64,000 bases of DNA from the NCBI GenBank assembly GCA_964544955.1, contig CAZJEB010000005.1, forward strand, positions 83,567-147,566, written 5' to 3'. The notes under the pieces are model-generated. The model saw only the letters and a list, made by a program, of their open reading frames with translations. It was not told the DNA's origin and did no database searches. The first letter of the stretch is position 1, and each line of letters opens with the position of its first letter. The translations under genes were made by a program, and so were the position numbers. Shown here piece by piece: positions 17,644 to 26,790 of the stretch. This DNA is from JAAZPT01 sp964544955 (GTDB lineage: Bacteria; Bacillota; Clostridia; Christensenellales; Aristaeellaceae).

Positions 17644-18965
17644 CTATTATATTCTTCTATAGATTCAACGTTTTCAAGATGACGTTGAATCTTTTTTGTT
17701 TTGCTAAAAGCAGAATCTATAGTTTCTGATGCTTGGTGTAACCTTTGTTGTGTTAGCTCTAACAATTTTGAAAAGTTGTTAAAATCATTTTTAATTACAA
17801 CAAGTAATCGCATAATTTCATTGGAATGTTGCTCTATCGCAATGGATTTAAAGCCTATTTGCAAGCTGTTTAACAATGCAAGTAATGTTGTTGGCCCTGC
17901 AACAATAATTCTATATTGGTTATGCAATACATCCATTAATTCAATTTGTTTTACAACTTCTGCATAAAGGCCTTCTATAGGTAAATACATAATTGCAAAA
18001 TCAGTTGTATGTGGTGGTTTTATGTATTTTGAACTAATCCGTTTAGCCTCTGTTTTTATTGAGTTGTTTAATGCTTTAATTTCATTGTTTATAGCTTTTT
18101 CATCATTGCTATTATAAGCATCAATAAGCCTGCCATAGCTTTCCTGGGGAAATTTACTATCTATAGGCAAATAAACTTTTTCACCCTTATTGGGTAAACA
18201 AAGGGCAAATTCCACTTTCTCAGCAGAGTTGGGAACCACAGAAACATTACATTCATACTGGTTTTTATTTAGCACTTGTTCAAGCATCATACCTAGTTGA
18301 AGTTCGCCCCATGTGCCCCTACTTTTTACATTACTAAGCATTTTACGCAAATCATCAACACCAGTTGAAAGGCTTTGCATTTCCCCCAAGCTTTTATAAA
18401 CTGTTTCCAAACGTTCGCTTATCATTGAAAAGCTTTCAGAAAGGCGTTTGTTTAAGGTATCGTTAAGTTTTTCTTCAACTGTTTCCCTAATTTTTTCTAA
18501 TTTTTCAGTATTATCGCGCCTAATTTCATTTAAATTATCAACAACAGCGGTTTTAATGCCTTCTATTCTTTGCTCTGTATTATATAACTTTTGTTCAATT
18601 AGGTTTTGTTGATTACTTAACCCGTCATTAATTTGTTTAAGATTATCCTCAGTTATGCTATATTGCCTATTTAATAAATCCGTTTGATCATTTTTAAAGT
18701 TATAGTTATCCTGTTTTATGTTTATTAATTGGTTTGTTAATATAGCTATGTTATTTGATAAACTACTATAGTTTTTATCAAAATACTCATAATCTTGGTT
18801 TTGATAATCTATTACAGTGCTCAAGTATTCTTCAATTTTTTTATATTGATGTTTATCTTTTTTTGCTTTTAATAGCAACACAATTAAAACTATAGCAAGT
18901 ATTACTATAATTAAAGCTGCTAATATAAGTAACCAATTGTTTATGTTTTGCAATTCGTTTAACAT
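17640..18965 (-). CDS. rmuC: DNA recombination protein RmuC
   Basis: 441 residues. A single N-terminal membrane helix (about residues 12-31) is followed by a long coiled coil (about 40-210). The RmuC nuclease-like domain then follows (GTWGELQLGMMLEQVL, VYLPIDSKFPQESYGRLIDA, TDFAIMYLPIEGLYAEV). RmuC limits inversions at short repeats; its mechanism is not settled. It ends with TAG, overlapping the convergent stop of the membrane protein by three bases. Its 3' coding end also contains that neighbour's terminator. Confidence 0.93.
   Translation of the reverse strand: MLNELQNINNWLLILAALIIVILAIVLIVLLLKAKKDKHQYKKIEEYLSTVIDYQNQDYEYFDKNYSSLSNNIAILTNQLINIKQDNYNFKNDQTDLLNRQYSITEDNLKQINDGLSNQQNLIEQKLYNTEQRIEGIKTAVVDNLNEIRRDNTEKLEKIRETVEEKLNDTLNKRLSESFSMISERLETVYKSLGEMQSLSTGVDDLRKMLSNVKSRGTWGELQLGMMLEQVLNKNQYECNVSVVPNSAEKVEFALCLPNKGEKVYLPIDSKFPQESYGRLIDAYNSNDEKAINNEIKALNNSIKTEAKRISSKYIKPPHTTDFAIMYLPIEGLYAEVVKQIELMDVLHNQYRIIVAGPTTLLALLNSLQIGFKSIAIEQHSNEIMRLLVVIKNDFNNFSKLLELTQQRLHQASETIDSAFSKTKKIQRHLENVESIEEYNS
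17661..17696 (+). terminator. Terminator of the LPG-synthase-type gene, inside rmuC
   Basis: A perfect 10-base-pair stem (AGATTCAACG / CGTTGAATCT) with a 12-base loop is followed by TTTTT on the + strand. It lies within the last codons of the opposing rmuC gene. Confidence 0.8.
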
Positions 18966-18974
18966 ATTACCTCT

Positions 18975-19007
18975 TATAAAAAAGGGAAATGATAAACATT
19001 CCCTTAT
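18975..19007 (-). terminator. Terminator of the DUF4097-ybaB-recR operon
   Basis: The leftward RNA forms AAGGGAAT / TTCCCTT with a short A/T loop, followed by TTTTTT. It lies between the recR stop and the rmuC start. Confidence 0.75.
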
Positions 19008-19026
19008 ATTATTACATTTTACCTAA

Positions 19027-19626
19027 TTACATTTCACGTCTGCCTTCAAGGGCTTTTGATAAGGTAATTTCATCAGCATATTCAAGATCGCTACCTATAG
19101 GTACACCATGGGCAATTCTTGTAACTAATATGCCTTTAGGCTTAAGTAACCTTGCAATATATGATGCTGTGGCCTCTCCCTCAATATCCGGGTTTGTAGC
19201 AAGTATAACTTCCTTTACCTTTTCAGCACTTACCCTTTTTAATAATTGGCTTATATTAAGCTCATCTGGCCCAACGCCATTCATGGGCGACAATGTTCCG
19301 TGTAACACGTGGTAAAGACCATTAAAATCACGCATGCGTTCAAGGGCATACACATCCCTAGGGTCACGCACAACACAAATTTGAGTAGGGTCACGCCTAA
19401 CATCATTACATATATCACACATGCTATCAACGGCATAATTGCCACAGATTTCACAGTACTTAATATCCTTTTTGCCATTATATATAGCAACCGCAATTTC
19501 TCGCACATCCTCAAGGGGCTGGCTAATAATATAGTATGCAAGCCTTTGAGCTGTTTTTTTACCAATGCCTGGCAAGCGTGATAATTGGTTTACCATACGC
19601 ATAATTGGCTCGGGTTGTTGTGCCAT
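19027..19626 (-). CDS. recR: Recombination mediator RecR
   Basis: 199 residues. It works with RecF/RecO to load RecA at gaps. A helix-hairpin-helix start (LSRLPGIGKKTAQRLAYYI) is followed by a Cys4 zinc finger (CEICGNYAVDSMCDIC) and a Toprim domain (CVVRDPRDVYALERM, then HVLHGTLSPMNGVGPDEL). It sits 1 base after ybaB, the conserved pairing. The dnaX gene that usually precedes this pair is absent. Confidence 0.97.
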   Translation of the reverse strand: MAQQPEPIMRMVNQLSRLPGIGKKTAQRLAYYIISQPLEDVREIAVAIYNGKKDIKYCEICGNYAVDSMCDICNDVRRDPTQICVVRDPRDVYALERMRDFNGLYHVLHGTLSPMNGVGPDELNISQLLKRVSAEKVKEVILATNPDIEGEATASYIARLLKPKGILVTRIAHGVPIGSDLEYADEITLSKALEGRREM

Positions 19627-19627
19627 A

Positions 19628-19972
19628 TTAGAACAAACCGCCCATTCCGCCGCTAATACGACTCATTTTTTCTTCCCTTGTTTTATCCGCTGCGGTTATT
19701 GCTTCATTAACTGCTGCAATAATTAAGTCCTGTAGCATTTCAACATCATCAGGGTCTACTACTTCTGGTTTAATATCAAGGCTTTTAAGCTCCCTTTTAC
19801 CTGAAACAACAACGCTAACAACTCCGCCACCGGCTTGAGCAGTAAACTCCATAGCATCTATATCATTTTGCGCCTTTTCCATATCCTGTTGCATTTTTTG
19901 TGCTTGACGCATTAGGTTTTGCATATTGGCTCCTCCGCCACCAAAACCACCAAATTGACCTCTTTTAGCCAT
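19628..19972 (-). CDS. YbaB/EbfC nucleoid-associated protein
   Basis: 114 residues. A small DNA-binding dimer with a Gly-rich N-terminus (FGGFGGGGANMQNLMRQAQKMQQDMEKAQ), then the central strand region and a C-terminal helix. Almost always linked to recR, as here. It is 2 bases downstream of the DUF4097-like gene. Confidence 0.95.
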   Translation of the reverse strand: MAKRGQFGGFGGGGANMQNLMRQAQKMQQDMEKAQNDIDAMEFTAQAGGGVVSVVVSGKRELKSLDIKPEVVDPDDVEMLQDLIIAAVNEAITAADKTREEKMSRISGGMGGLF

Positions 19973-19974
19973 TA

Positions 19975-20718
19975 TTATTCTCCTTTAACAATATATCTTT
20001 TTATTTTTACATTACCTGTAACTGATGTAGCACTTAGCTCAGGGCCATCACCATCAGTAACATTATCAAGCAATAGTTGCCCATGTAACGCCCTAAGCTT
20101 TGCGCTTACAGCTTCAGCTGGTTGAATAATTTCAACATCGCCAGTTACGCTTACAATATCAACCTTTTTAAAATTTTTAACAAGTTCTAAGCTTTGTTTA
20201 CCACTTACACCTGATAGTTTAATATCATCAGCGCCAACTGTTTCCGCAACAAGGCTACCACTAACCGTTCTTACTTTTAGCTTTTTGCAATTAATATTTC
20301 TAATTGTAATACCACCACTAATATTTTTAACCTTTAAGTATTCAACAGTGATATTATCAAGCATAATATTGCCCGATATTGCATCAAGGGATATTTCTTC
20401 ACCCTCAAAACCACGAATATTAATATTGCCAATTATTGAGCTTACATCAAGCTCGCCCTTATAATCCTTAGGCAAGTAAATAAGTATTTGCATCCAAGAT
20501 CCATCTGCTATATTTAAATTAATACCATACTTGGGCTGTTCAATAACTAGTTCATCATTTTCAAGTTCTACCTTTATTTGAGGAACAGTTTTGTTATCCC
20601 CTGCTATTATAACTTGAATTTCATTTGCCTCATTATGGAATATTTCTATTTGTGGCCAAGATGTACTTATTTTAATTTCCTTAATTTGACTATAATCAAA
20701 CGATAAATTCCTTTCCAC
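19975..20718 (-). CDS. DUF4097-like beta-repeat protein
   Basis: 247 residues with regularly spaced beta-strand repeats (GELDVSSIIGNINIRGF, EISLDAISGNIMLDNI, KLKVRTVSGSLVAETVG, DIKLSGVSGKQSLELV, KVDIVSVTGDVEII). This pattern matches DUF4097, putative adhesin-like proteins. No signal peptide or membrane helix is visible, so it may be intracellular. It takes the position where dnaX is common before ybaB-recR. Function unknown. Confidence 0.75.
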   Translation of the reverse strand: MERNLSFDYSQIKEIKISTSWPQIEIFHNEANEIQVIIAGDNKTVPQIKVELENDELVIEQPKYGINLNIADGSWMQILIYLPKDYKGELDVSSIIGNINIRGFEGEEISLDAISGNIMLDNITVEYLKVKNISGGITIRNINCKKLKVRTVSGSLVAETVGADDIKLSGVSGKQSLELVKNFKKVDIVSVTGDVEIIQPAEAVSAKLRALHGQLLLDNVTDGDGPELSATSVTGNVKIKRYIVKGE

Positions 20719-20799
20719 AATAACACCTCATTTCAAAAATTGTATAAAAACAAGTATTGCATATATTATACACTAAAAACATATTTTTTAATATAAACA

Positions 20800-20827
20800 T
20801 TGACAAAAATTATGTATTGTGTATAAT
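20800..20827 (+). promoter_or_regulatory. Strong promoter of the ylxM-ffh-rpsP operon
   Basis: A perfect TTGACA (20800-20805) and perfect TATAAT (20822-20827) are separated by 16 bases, about 45 bases before ylxM. Confidence 0.88.
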
Positions 20828-20872
20828 AGTTGTTTGTAAAGTGAAATTACTTTACAAGTAGAGGAGTACCGT

Positions 20873-21250
20873 ATGGAAGTAACACAACTAAAGCTATTAG
20901 AAAATAACACACAAATGTGCTGGTTGCTTGACTTTTATGGCGGAATGTTAACTGAAAAGCAACAGGAAATATTATCATTATACTATGAAGAAGATTATAG
21001 TTTAACTGAAATTGGTGATATGTATAATGTTAGTAGGCAAAATATTTACGATATTATTTATAGAGCAAGCAATAATTTAAACAAATATGAGCAAAAATTA
21101 AACTTAGTTGAAAGAACACTAAATGCAAGGGAAAAATTACAAAAGGCTCAAAATTTGCTTGGAATGTTACAAAAGGATAATGATAATAAACATATTATAG
21201 AAATTGAAAATAACATAGCTAAAGCAATTAGGCTATTTGAGGGGGAATAA
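20873..21250 (+). CDS. ylxM: YlxM family helix-turn-helix protein (UPF0122)
   Basis: 125 residues. A sigma-70 region-4-like HTH (LTEKQQEILSLYYEEDYSLTEIGDMYNVSRQNIYDIIYRA) is typical of YlxM. Homologues are encoded before ffh and contribute to the SRP pathway in Gram-positives. It is two bases upstream of ffh and begins the operon driven by the 20800 promoter. Confidence 0.94.
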   Translation: MEVTQLKLLENNTQMCWLLDFYGGMLTEKQQEILSLYYEEDYSLTEIGDMYNVSRQNIYDIIYRASNNLNKYEQKLNLVERTLNAREKLQKAQNLLGMLQKDNDNKHIIEIENNIAKAIRLFEGE

Positions 21251-21252
21251 TA

Positions 21253-22578
21253 TTGGCATTTGAAAGCTTATCAGAGAAGATAAAAGGTGCATTAGATAAA
21301 TTAAAAAGCAGAGGTAAATTATCAGAGGCTGATATAAAAGCAGGCATGCGTGAAGTTCGTATTGCTATGCTTGAGGCTGACGTAAACTATAAAGTTGTTA
21401 AGGATTTTATTAAAAGCGTTACCGACCGATGCATGGATCAAAAGGTATCCGAAAGCTTAACCCCTGGGCAGTTAATAATAAAGATAGTAAATCAAGAACT
21501 TACAAACTTAATGGGTCAAGAAAACCAAAGGTTAACATGGTCCAGTAGTTCCCCAACAATATACATGTTGTGTGGCTTGCAAGGTAGTGGTAAAACCACA
21601 ATGTCGGCAAAATTAGCTGGCTATTTAGCAAGAGATGGCAAAAAACCTATGCTTGCTGCCTGCGATATATATAGGCCTGCGGCTATAGATCAATTAAAGG
21701 TTGTAGGCTCTCAGGTAAATGTTCCTGTTTATGCAAATGGAACTCAAGACCCAGTTAAAACGGCCTTGGAGGCTGTTGATTATGCAAAACACCATGGTAG
21801 AGATGTATTGATTATTGATACTGCTGGTAGGTTGCATATAGACCAAGAACTTATGGGTGAACTTATTAGAATAAAGGATGCAGTTAAGCCTCAAGAAATT
21901 CTTTTAGTTGTTGATGCCATGACTGGTCAAGACGCAGTTAACGTTGCTGAGCATTTTAACTCTCAGTTAAACATACAAGGTGTAATTCTAACAAAGCTTG
22001 ATGGTGATACCCGTGGCGGTGCTGCATTATCTGTAAAAGCAGTTACAGGTAAGCCAATAAAGTTTAGTGGTACTGGCGAAAAGTTAAAAGATATTGAACC
22101 TTTTCACCCTGAAAGAATGGCCTCCAGAATACTAGGCATGGGCGACGTTATGAGCCTTATTGAAAAGGCTGAAAGCGCATTTGATGCAGAGCAAAGCGAA
22201 AGCTTAGCTAAAAAGCTAAAAGAAAATAAGGCTATGGACCTTAATGATTTTTTAGAACAGATGCAACAAATGAAAAAGATGGGTTCCATTAAAGACATAC
22301 TCGGTATGATACCAGGTGTAAGTGGCAAAATTAAAGATGTTGATATCGATGATGATGCATTTAAGCAGCCTGAGGCAATAATAAGAAGCATGACCCCAAG
22401 GGAGAGGAAAAACCCTGGAATACTTAATGCTTCACGCAGAAAAAGAATAGCCGCTGGTAGCGGAACAAGGGTTCAAGACGTAAATTCCCTTATAAGAAGG
22501 TTTGAAGATGCCCAAAAGATGATGAAACAAATGGGCGGAAAAGGCAAGCGATCATTTATGAGAGGCTTGAAATTTTAA
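21253..22578 (+). CDS. ffh: Signal recognition particle GTPase Ffh
   Basis: 441 residues. The N domain helices (1-90) are followed by the G domain with P-loop GLQGSGKTT (about residue 107), DTAGRL and TKLDGD. The C-terminal methionine-rich M domain (from about 325: MQQMKKMGSIKDILGMIPG; RRKRIAAGSGTRVQDVNSLIRRF) binds SRP RNA. It guides membrane-protein synthesis with the SRP RNA at 12603. TTG start at 21253 after GAGGGGGAA; no better ATG in frame is near. Confidence 0.97.
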   Translation: MAFESLSEKIKGALDKLKSRGKLSEADIKAGMREVRIAMLEADVNYKVVKDFIKSVTDRCMDQKVSESLTPGQLIIKIVNQELTNLMGQENQRLTWSSSSPTIYMLCGLQGSGKTTMSAKLAGYLARDGKKPMLAACDIYRPAAIDQLKVVGSQVNVPVYANGTQDPVKTALEAVDYAKHHGRDVLIIDTAGRLHIDQELMGELIRIKDAVKPQEILLVVDAMTGQDAVNVAEHFNSQLNIQGVILTKLDGDTRGGAALSVKAVTGKPIKFSGTGEKLKDIEPFHPERMASRILGMGDVMSLIEKAESAFDAEQSESLAKKLKENKAMDLNDFLEQMQQMKKMGSIKDILGMIPGVSGKIKDVDIDDDAFKQPEAIIRSMTPRERKNPGILNASRRKRIAAGSGTRVQDVNSLIRRFEDAQKMMKQMGGKGKRSFMRGLKF

Positions 22579-22641
22579 TAGCTGATTAATCATCGAAGAT
22601 GGTTTCAGGATAGATACAAAATTTAGGAGGAAATATTTTAT

Positions 22642-22893
22642 ATGGCAGTTAAAATTCGTTTAAAGAGAATGGGTATGAAAAAGCATCCTTTCTATCGTGT
22701 TGTGGTAGCTGATATAACAAGCCCACGTGATGGTCGTTTTATTGAAGAAATTGGTTATTACGACCCCATGACAGAACCTGCAAAAATAAGCATCGATAAC
22801 GAAAAAGCTAAAATGTGGTTACAAAATGGTGCACAACCTACAGAAACCGTTAAAGTTTTGCTTAAAAAATCAGGCGCTATCGAGGAAAAATAA
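22642..22893 (+). CDS. rpsP: 30S ribosomal protein bS16
   Basis: 83 residues, the standard length. It begins MAVKIRLKRMGMKKHPFYRVVVAD and has the RDGRFIEEIGYYDPM motif of S16. A strong AGGAGG site precedes it. Its stop overlaps the next start by one base. Confidence 0.98.
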   Translation: MAVKIRLKRMGMKKHPFYRVVVADITSPRDGRFIEEIGYYDPMTEPAKISIDNEKAKMWLQNGAQPTETVKVLLKKSGAIEEK

Positions 22894-23120
22894 TGAAAGA
22901 TATGATAAGCTTTATTGCTAAATCATTAGTTAACAACCCTGATGAAGTAGTTGTTAGCGAAACAGAAAGCCCTGATGCTGTAATAATCAACCTTTCTGTT
23001 TCACCAGATGATATGGGCAAAGTTATAGGCAAGCAAGGGCGCATAGCAAAATCTATACGCACCTTACTTAAAGCTGCAACAGCAAAAGCAGATAAACCCG
23101 TTTTTCTTGAAATACGCTAA
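22893..23120 (+). CDS. khpA: KhpA-type KH-domain RNA-binding protein
   Basis: 75 residues, one KH domain with the RNA-binding loop GKVIGKQGRIAKSIRTLL (GxxG). Conserved next to rpsP; it binds RNA and is linked to cell division and envelope growth in other Firmicutes. Coupled to rpsP through a TAATGA overlap. Confidence 0.95.
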   Translation: MKDMISFIAKSLVNNPDEVVVSETESPDAVIINLSVSPDDMGKVIGKQGRIAKSIRTLLKAATAKADKPVFLEIR

Positions 23121-23163
23121 TATAATCTCCACCAATTTTGGTGGAGATTTTTAAGGAGATTTA

Positions 23164-23688
23164 ATGCAAAGATCTTATTTTTTAATTGGAGAAATATTAA
23201 AGCCCCAAGGCATTAATGGTGAAGTAAAATTAAAAACCCATACAGAGGATTTAGATAACCTTTGTGATGTTGAAAAACTTTACACTAAAAACGGTGAGGA
23301 ATATACAGAAATTGAAGTTGAATATGCACGTATTCAAGCTGGCGATGCTATATTCAAATTTGTTAATTGTAATGATAGAAATAAAGCAGAAACCTTAAGG
23401 GGAACATTGCTTTATATTGATAGAGAAGATGCCACCCCACTTGAGTATGGCGAATATTATATTAGTGATATAATTGGTTTTGTTGTACAAGACAATTTAG
23501 GTAACAATATTGGTGAACTTAAAGACGTTTTAAACCATGGCGCAAGTGATATTTATGTATTAAAAGATGGTAAGAAAGAAATATTATTGCCTGCTTTAAA
23601 AAGGCTTTTATTGAATACAGACCTAGAAAAAGGTATAATTACCGTAGATTCCGAAGTATTAGCTGAGGTTGCGGTATATACAAATTAA
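23164..23688 (+). CDS. rimM: 16S rRNA processing protein RimM
   Basis: 174 residues. The RimM N-domain opens with YFLIGEILKPQGINGEVKLKTHTEDL. The C-terminal PRC-like barrel (YYISDIIGFVV, LLPALKRLLLNTDLEKGIITVD) binds S19. Its place between khpA and trmD is conserved. AAGGAG lies just before the ATG. Confidence 0.96.
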   Translation: MQRSYFLIGEILKPQGINGEVKLKTHTEDLDNLCDVEKLYTKNGEEYTEIEVEYARIQAGDAIFKFVNCNDRNKAETLRGTLLYIDREDATPLEYGEYYISDIIGFVVQDNLGNNIGELKDVLNHGASDIYVLKDGKKEILLPALKRLLLNTDLEKGIITVDSEVLAEVAVYTN

Positions 23689-23698
23689 CGAGGATTTA

Positions 23699-24442
23699 AT
23701 GAAGATTGCAATATTAACAATATTCCCCGATATGCTAAAACCTTTAATAAGTGAAAGCATTATTGGTAGAGGTGTTAAAAATGGAATATTGGAATTTGAT
23801 ATAATAAATATAAGGGATTTTTCCGCTAGCAAACACAAAAATACCGATGATTATCCATATGGTGGTGGCTCTGGCATGCTTATGACAGCCCAACCAATAG
23901 GCTATGCATTCAAGCATGTTAAAACCTTAAACTACACAGGTAAAAGAATTTTTATGGGACCTAGGGGGCGAAAGTTAGACCAAAAACTTGCAGAAGAACT
24001 TTCTGTTGAAAAGGATTTAACTATATTGTGTGGACATTACGAAGGCGTTGACGAAAGAGTTCTTGAAGAAAATATTGATATGGAAATTTCTATTGGGGAT
24101 TACATATTAACTGGTGGAGAACTTGCCGCAATGGTGCTTACAGATAGTATTGTTAGGCTTATACCTGGAGTTTTGGGCAGTGAAAGCAGCATAGAAGAAG
24201 AATCCTTTACAAGTGGATTGTTGGAATACCCTCAATATTCAAGGCCAAGAATTTATAATGGCATGGAAGTTCCTGATGTACTTTTAAGTGGTAATCATGC
24301 TGAAATAAATAAATGGAGACGGGAACAATCTTTGCTTGTAACTTACAAAAACAGGCCTGATTTACTAAATAATGTAGAGTTGAGTAAAGAGGATATCGCT
24401 TTTTTAAAAAAGCTAGAATCCAAAGGAGGTTTAGATGGATAA
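23699..24442 (+). CDS. trmD: tRNA (guanine-37-N1)-methyltransferase
   Basis: 247 residues. It methylates G37 of tRNAs reading CNN and prevents frameshifting. SPOUT fold: opening MKIAILTIFPDMLKPL, YGGGSGMLM, and the knot region LCGHYEGVDERV...SIGDYILTGGELAAM. The frame opens 10 codons earlier, but ATG 23699 follows GAGG and matches the family start. The last eight bases overlap the next gene; rplS, which normally follows, is absent. Confidence 0.96.
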   Translation: MKIAILTIFPDMLKPLISESIIGRGVKNGILEFDIINIRDFSASKHKNTDDYPYGGGSGMLMTAQPIGYAFKHVKTLNYTGKRIFMGPRGRKLDQKLAEELSVEKDLTILCGHYEGVDERVLEENIDMEISIGDYILTGGELAAMVLTDSIVRLIPGVLGSESSIEEESFTSGLLEYPQYSRPRIYNGMEVPDVLLSGNHAEINKWRREQSLLVTYKNRPDLLNNVELSKEDIAFLKKLESKGGLDG

Positions 24443-25502
24443 TAAGCTTACAACATTTAAAGAAATATTATTGTTATGGAAAAAACATATAGTTATACTT
24501 TTGCTTGTTGTTTCTTTAGTTTTTGGTGGCACAATGCTCATTAACAAACTTTACCCCCTACCAATAAAACACAATGCATCAGCTACAATAAGCATAAGCT
24601 TACGAAATAACGGTGTTTTGGATTATGACACAAGCGTAAAAAAAGCCTTTGCCCTTGTATCCCTAGAGAAAGAGCCATATAGCTTGTTAGAGAATGGTGT
24701 AAGTGATGGTACAACAATATCACTAAAGCATATTTCCGACACTAACCTGGTTAATATAACAGCATTGAGCCCAGATTATGATAATGTTGTTAATTACGCA
24801 AATGGCGTAGCAAGTTCATTAGTTAGCAAATACAACAATTCCGAAAACACTAGCGAAGGTAACACCGAAAATACAACATTAGAGCTTGTTAAAAAGGCAG
24901 ATAATTACTCAACCATATTAGGCTTTAGGTTTCCTTTTAAGCTAAGGATTGTTTTAACACTATTTGCTTTGTTTATAACATCATCAATAATTATAGCCTT
25001 TGAGATTATGCGCACAAAAGTAGTAAATATAGATGAAGCTAAAAATGCTATAAATTCTAAGCTTGTTTTTTCCATTGGTAATAAGGATAATATTTTATTA
25101 TTACCAAGAGCTAAGTATGATACTAGCAACGATATTGATTTGATAAAGGAATGTTTAAGCAGCATAAATAACGGCAAATTCCCCAACAAATTATTATTAT
25201 TACCCATAGGCAAAAAAGATTATGATTTTAACATTGCAAAATTGATTGCTAAAGAAATATACAATGATGATAATATTGCTACAACATTAGATTTAGAAAA
25301 TAATTCTATAGAAGATAAAGTAGTTGCTATTAGCCCATCCCTTTTTGAAAATACTAATATATTAAATTTAGTTAATAATTTTGATTATTGTATCTTTTTA
25401 ATTAAAAGCAACACATGCGAATATAATAATTTAAAACACATAAGTGAATTATGTGAGAATTCTGGTATAACAATTAAATCTTTAATAATTAATTATATAT
25501 AA
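24435..25502 (+). CDS. Wzz/chain-length-determinant-like membrane protein with degenerate kinase-like domain
   Basis: 355 residues. An N-terminal membrane helix (about 18-36), an extracytoplasmic loop (about 40-160) and a second helix (about 170-190) are arranged as in Wzz/CapA polysaccharide co-polymerases. A cytoplasmic C-terminal domain (about 200-355) recalls BY-kinase partners but has no Walker A that I can see. It overlaps trmD by eight bases, with its own GGAGG inside trmD, and is followed by a weak hairpin. It may help export or length control of a surface polysaccharide, which is an inference from topology. The assignment is moderate. Confidence 0.62.
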   Translation: MDNKLTTFKEILLLWKKHIVILLLVVSLVFGGTMLINKLYPLPIKHNASATISISLRNNGVLDYDTSVKKAFALVSLEKEPYSLLENGVSDGTTISLKHISDTNLVNITALSPDYDNVVNYANGVASSLVSKYNNSENTSEGNTENTTLELVKKADNYSTILGFRFPFKLRIVLTLFALFITSSIIIAFEIMRTKVVNIDEAKNAINSKLVFSIGNKDNILLLPRAKYDTSNDIDLIKECLSSINNGKFPNKLLLLPIGKKDYDFNIAKLIAKEIYNDDNIATTLDLENNSIEDKVVAISPSLFENTNILNLVNNFDYCIFLIKSNTCEYNNLKHISELCENSGITIKSLIINYI

Positions 25503-25671
25503 ATAAAAATAGGTTTATACCCTGTTTTTTTATTTTTGTAATATACCATATAAACAAAAACATAGTAAAAAATATAAGATATTATATATGATAATAATTA
25601 TTTATATTATATACATTTAATTGTTTTTAGTTTATAATATAGCGTATTAAATAATGCTTGAGGAGATTTGT
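25503..25671. other. Intergenic region with a weak hairpin
   Basis: About 170 AT-rich bases. Just after the stop there is an imperfect hairpin (ATAGG / CCCTG with a T run) that could end the ffh operon. No gene is seen. A TATAAT-like box just before the next ribosome site may serve the surface-protein gene. Confidence 0.4.
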
Positions 25672-26790
25672 ATGTTTAAAGGAAAAAAATATTTCAGGAT
25701 ACTACTATTATCATTAATTTTTGTGTTTGCCCAAAACAACATAATTAACGCAGATGTTTTAACTACAATGGGCACAAAGCCAAATGTTGCAAACAATGTG
25801 TATCAGGTAAATAAAGAAAGTTACACCCCTGCAACAAATACCTACGATGACGCCTATGAGGGGACAAACCCAACATATTATTTAGTAACACAGGATGCTA
25901 GCAAGGCTAATGCAACAAGTGTTACTTTTGAAGGCAAAACTTTTGATGTTACAGGCAGGGTAAGTGTTGTTACAAGTACAACAAGCTTAGCTTCACTATC
26001 AAGCGTTTGGCATGCAGGTTCTGGCAATTCTCCAAACCGAACAGTTTTTGTAGATGCTGGTACTTATAACGATGATACTGGATATTATCAATTATCCCAC
26101 CCCAACTTTTCCATAGTTGGTTTAGATGCAGCAAATAAGCCAATTTTTATAAGAAAAACAACTGGTAATTATAAACCATTATTCACCTCATATCCAATAA
26201 CTGAAAGACATGGTTTTAATAAACCTAATGTTTATTTAAGAAATATTGTTTTTGACAATAATAATTTAAATTTAAGATCAGGTTCTAGATATGAAGCTGT
26301 AATTGTTATAAGTGGTGGGCAAAATAACGATGGAGGCTATGCATTCCTTGGTTGTGAAAATTTTGTGTTGAAGGATTGTGTAATACAAAACGTTGGTTCC
26401 ACTATTAGTTACGCTTTTCCAAACAGGGCTTTACAAATACTTTATGGAGATAACCAAGTTAATATTGAGGGCTTAGTTGTTAAAAGCGCCAAAACGTATT
26501 CTGTAGGTATTGTACACACCAATTCTCAGGCTAATGTTAACATTAAGGATTTAAGTATTGATGGTGTTGGTGCAAGTGCAAACTCATTTGGCTTTAGGGT
26601 TGAAAACCAACAGCTTGCCATACCTGTACAAGACAACAGTATAAGCTTAGCTGGAAATATAGATTTATACACAAAGTTTGTTCAAGTACAAGATTATACA
26701 TATGATAAAATAAATATACCCGATAAGTATAGGTTTGTTCAATACTATATTCCTACTTCGCAGTCTCAAATGGAAAGCGTTGGATCATAG
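25672..26790 (+). CDS. Secreted beta-helix surface protein, N-terminal part (ends at in-frame TAG)
   Basis: 372 residues from ATG 25672 (GAGGAG nine bases upstream; a more distal ATG overlaps that site). A signal peptide covers about residues 1-28 and ends near NAD. The mature part has repeats of a right-handed beta-helix (NVYLRNIVFDNNNLNLRSG; NFVLKDCVIQNVG; QVNIEGLVVKSAKTYSVGIVH). The frame stops at TAG 26788-26790 and then continues, in the same frame, with 18 more codons into the following segment, which carries the cell-wall anchor. As read, this half would be secreted but not anchored. Confidence 0.78.
   Translation: MFKGKKYFRILLLSLIFVFAQNNIINADVLTTMGTKPNVANNVYQVNKESYTPATNTYDDAYEGTNPTYYLVTQDASKANATSVTFEGKTFDVTGRVSVVTSTTSLASLSSVWHAGSGNSPNRTVFVDAGTYNDDTGYYQLSHPNFSIVGLDAANKPIFIRKTTGNYKPLFTSYPITERHGFNKPNVYLRNIVFDNNNLNLRSGSRYEAVIVISGGQNNDGGYAFLGCENFVLKDCVIQNVGSTISYAFPNRALQILYGDNQVNIEGLVVKSAKTYSVGIVHTNSQANVNIKDLSIDGVGASANSFGFRVENQQLAIPVQDNSISLAGNIDLYTKFVQVQDYTYDKINIPDKYRFVQYYIPTSQSQMESVGS

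Noticed and set aside
26788..26790. TAG as a recoded sense codon (alternative code)
   Set aside because: TAG ends normal genes here (rmuC, the first TPM gene), so genome-wide recoding is unlikely; local readthrough stays open.
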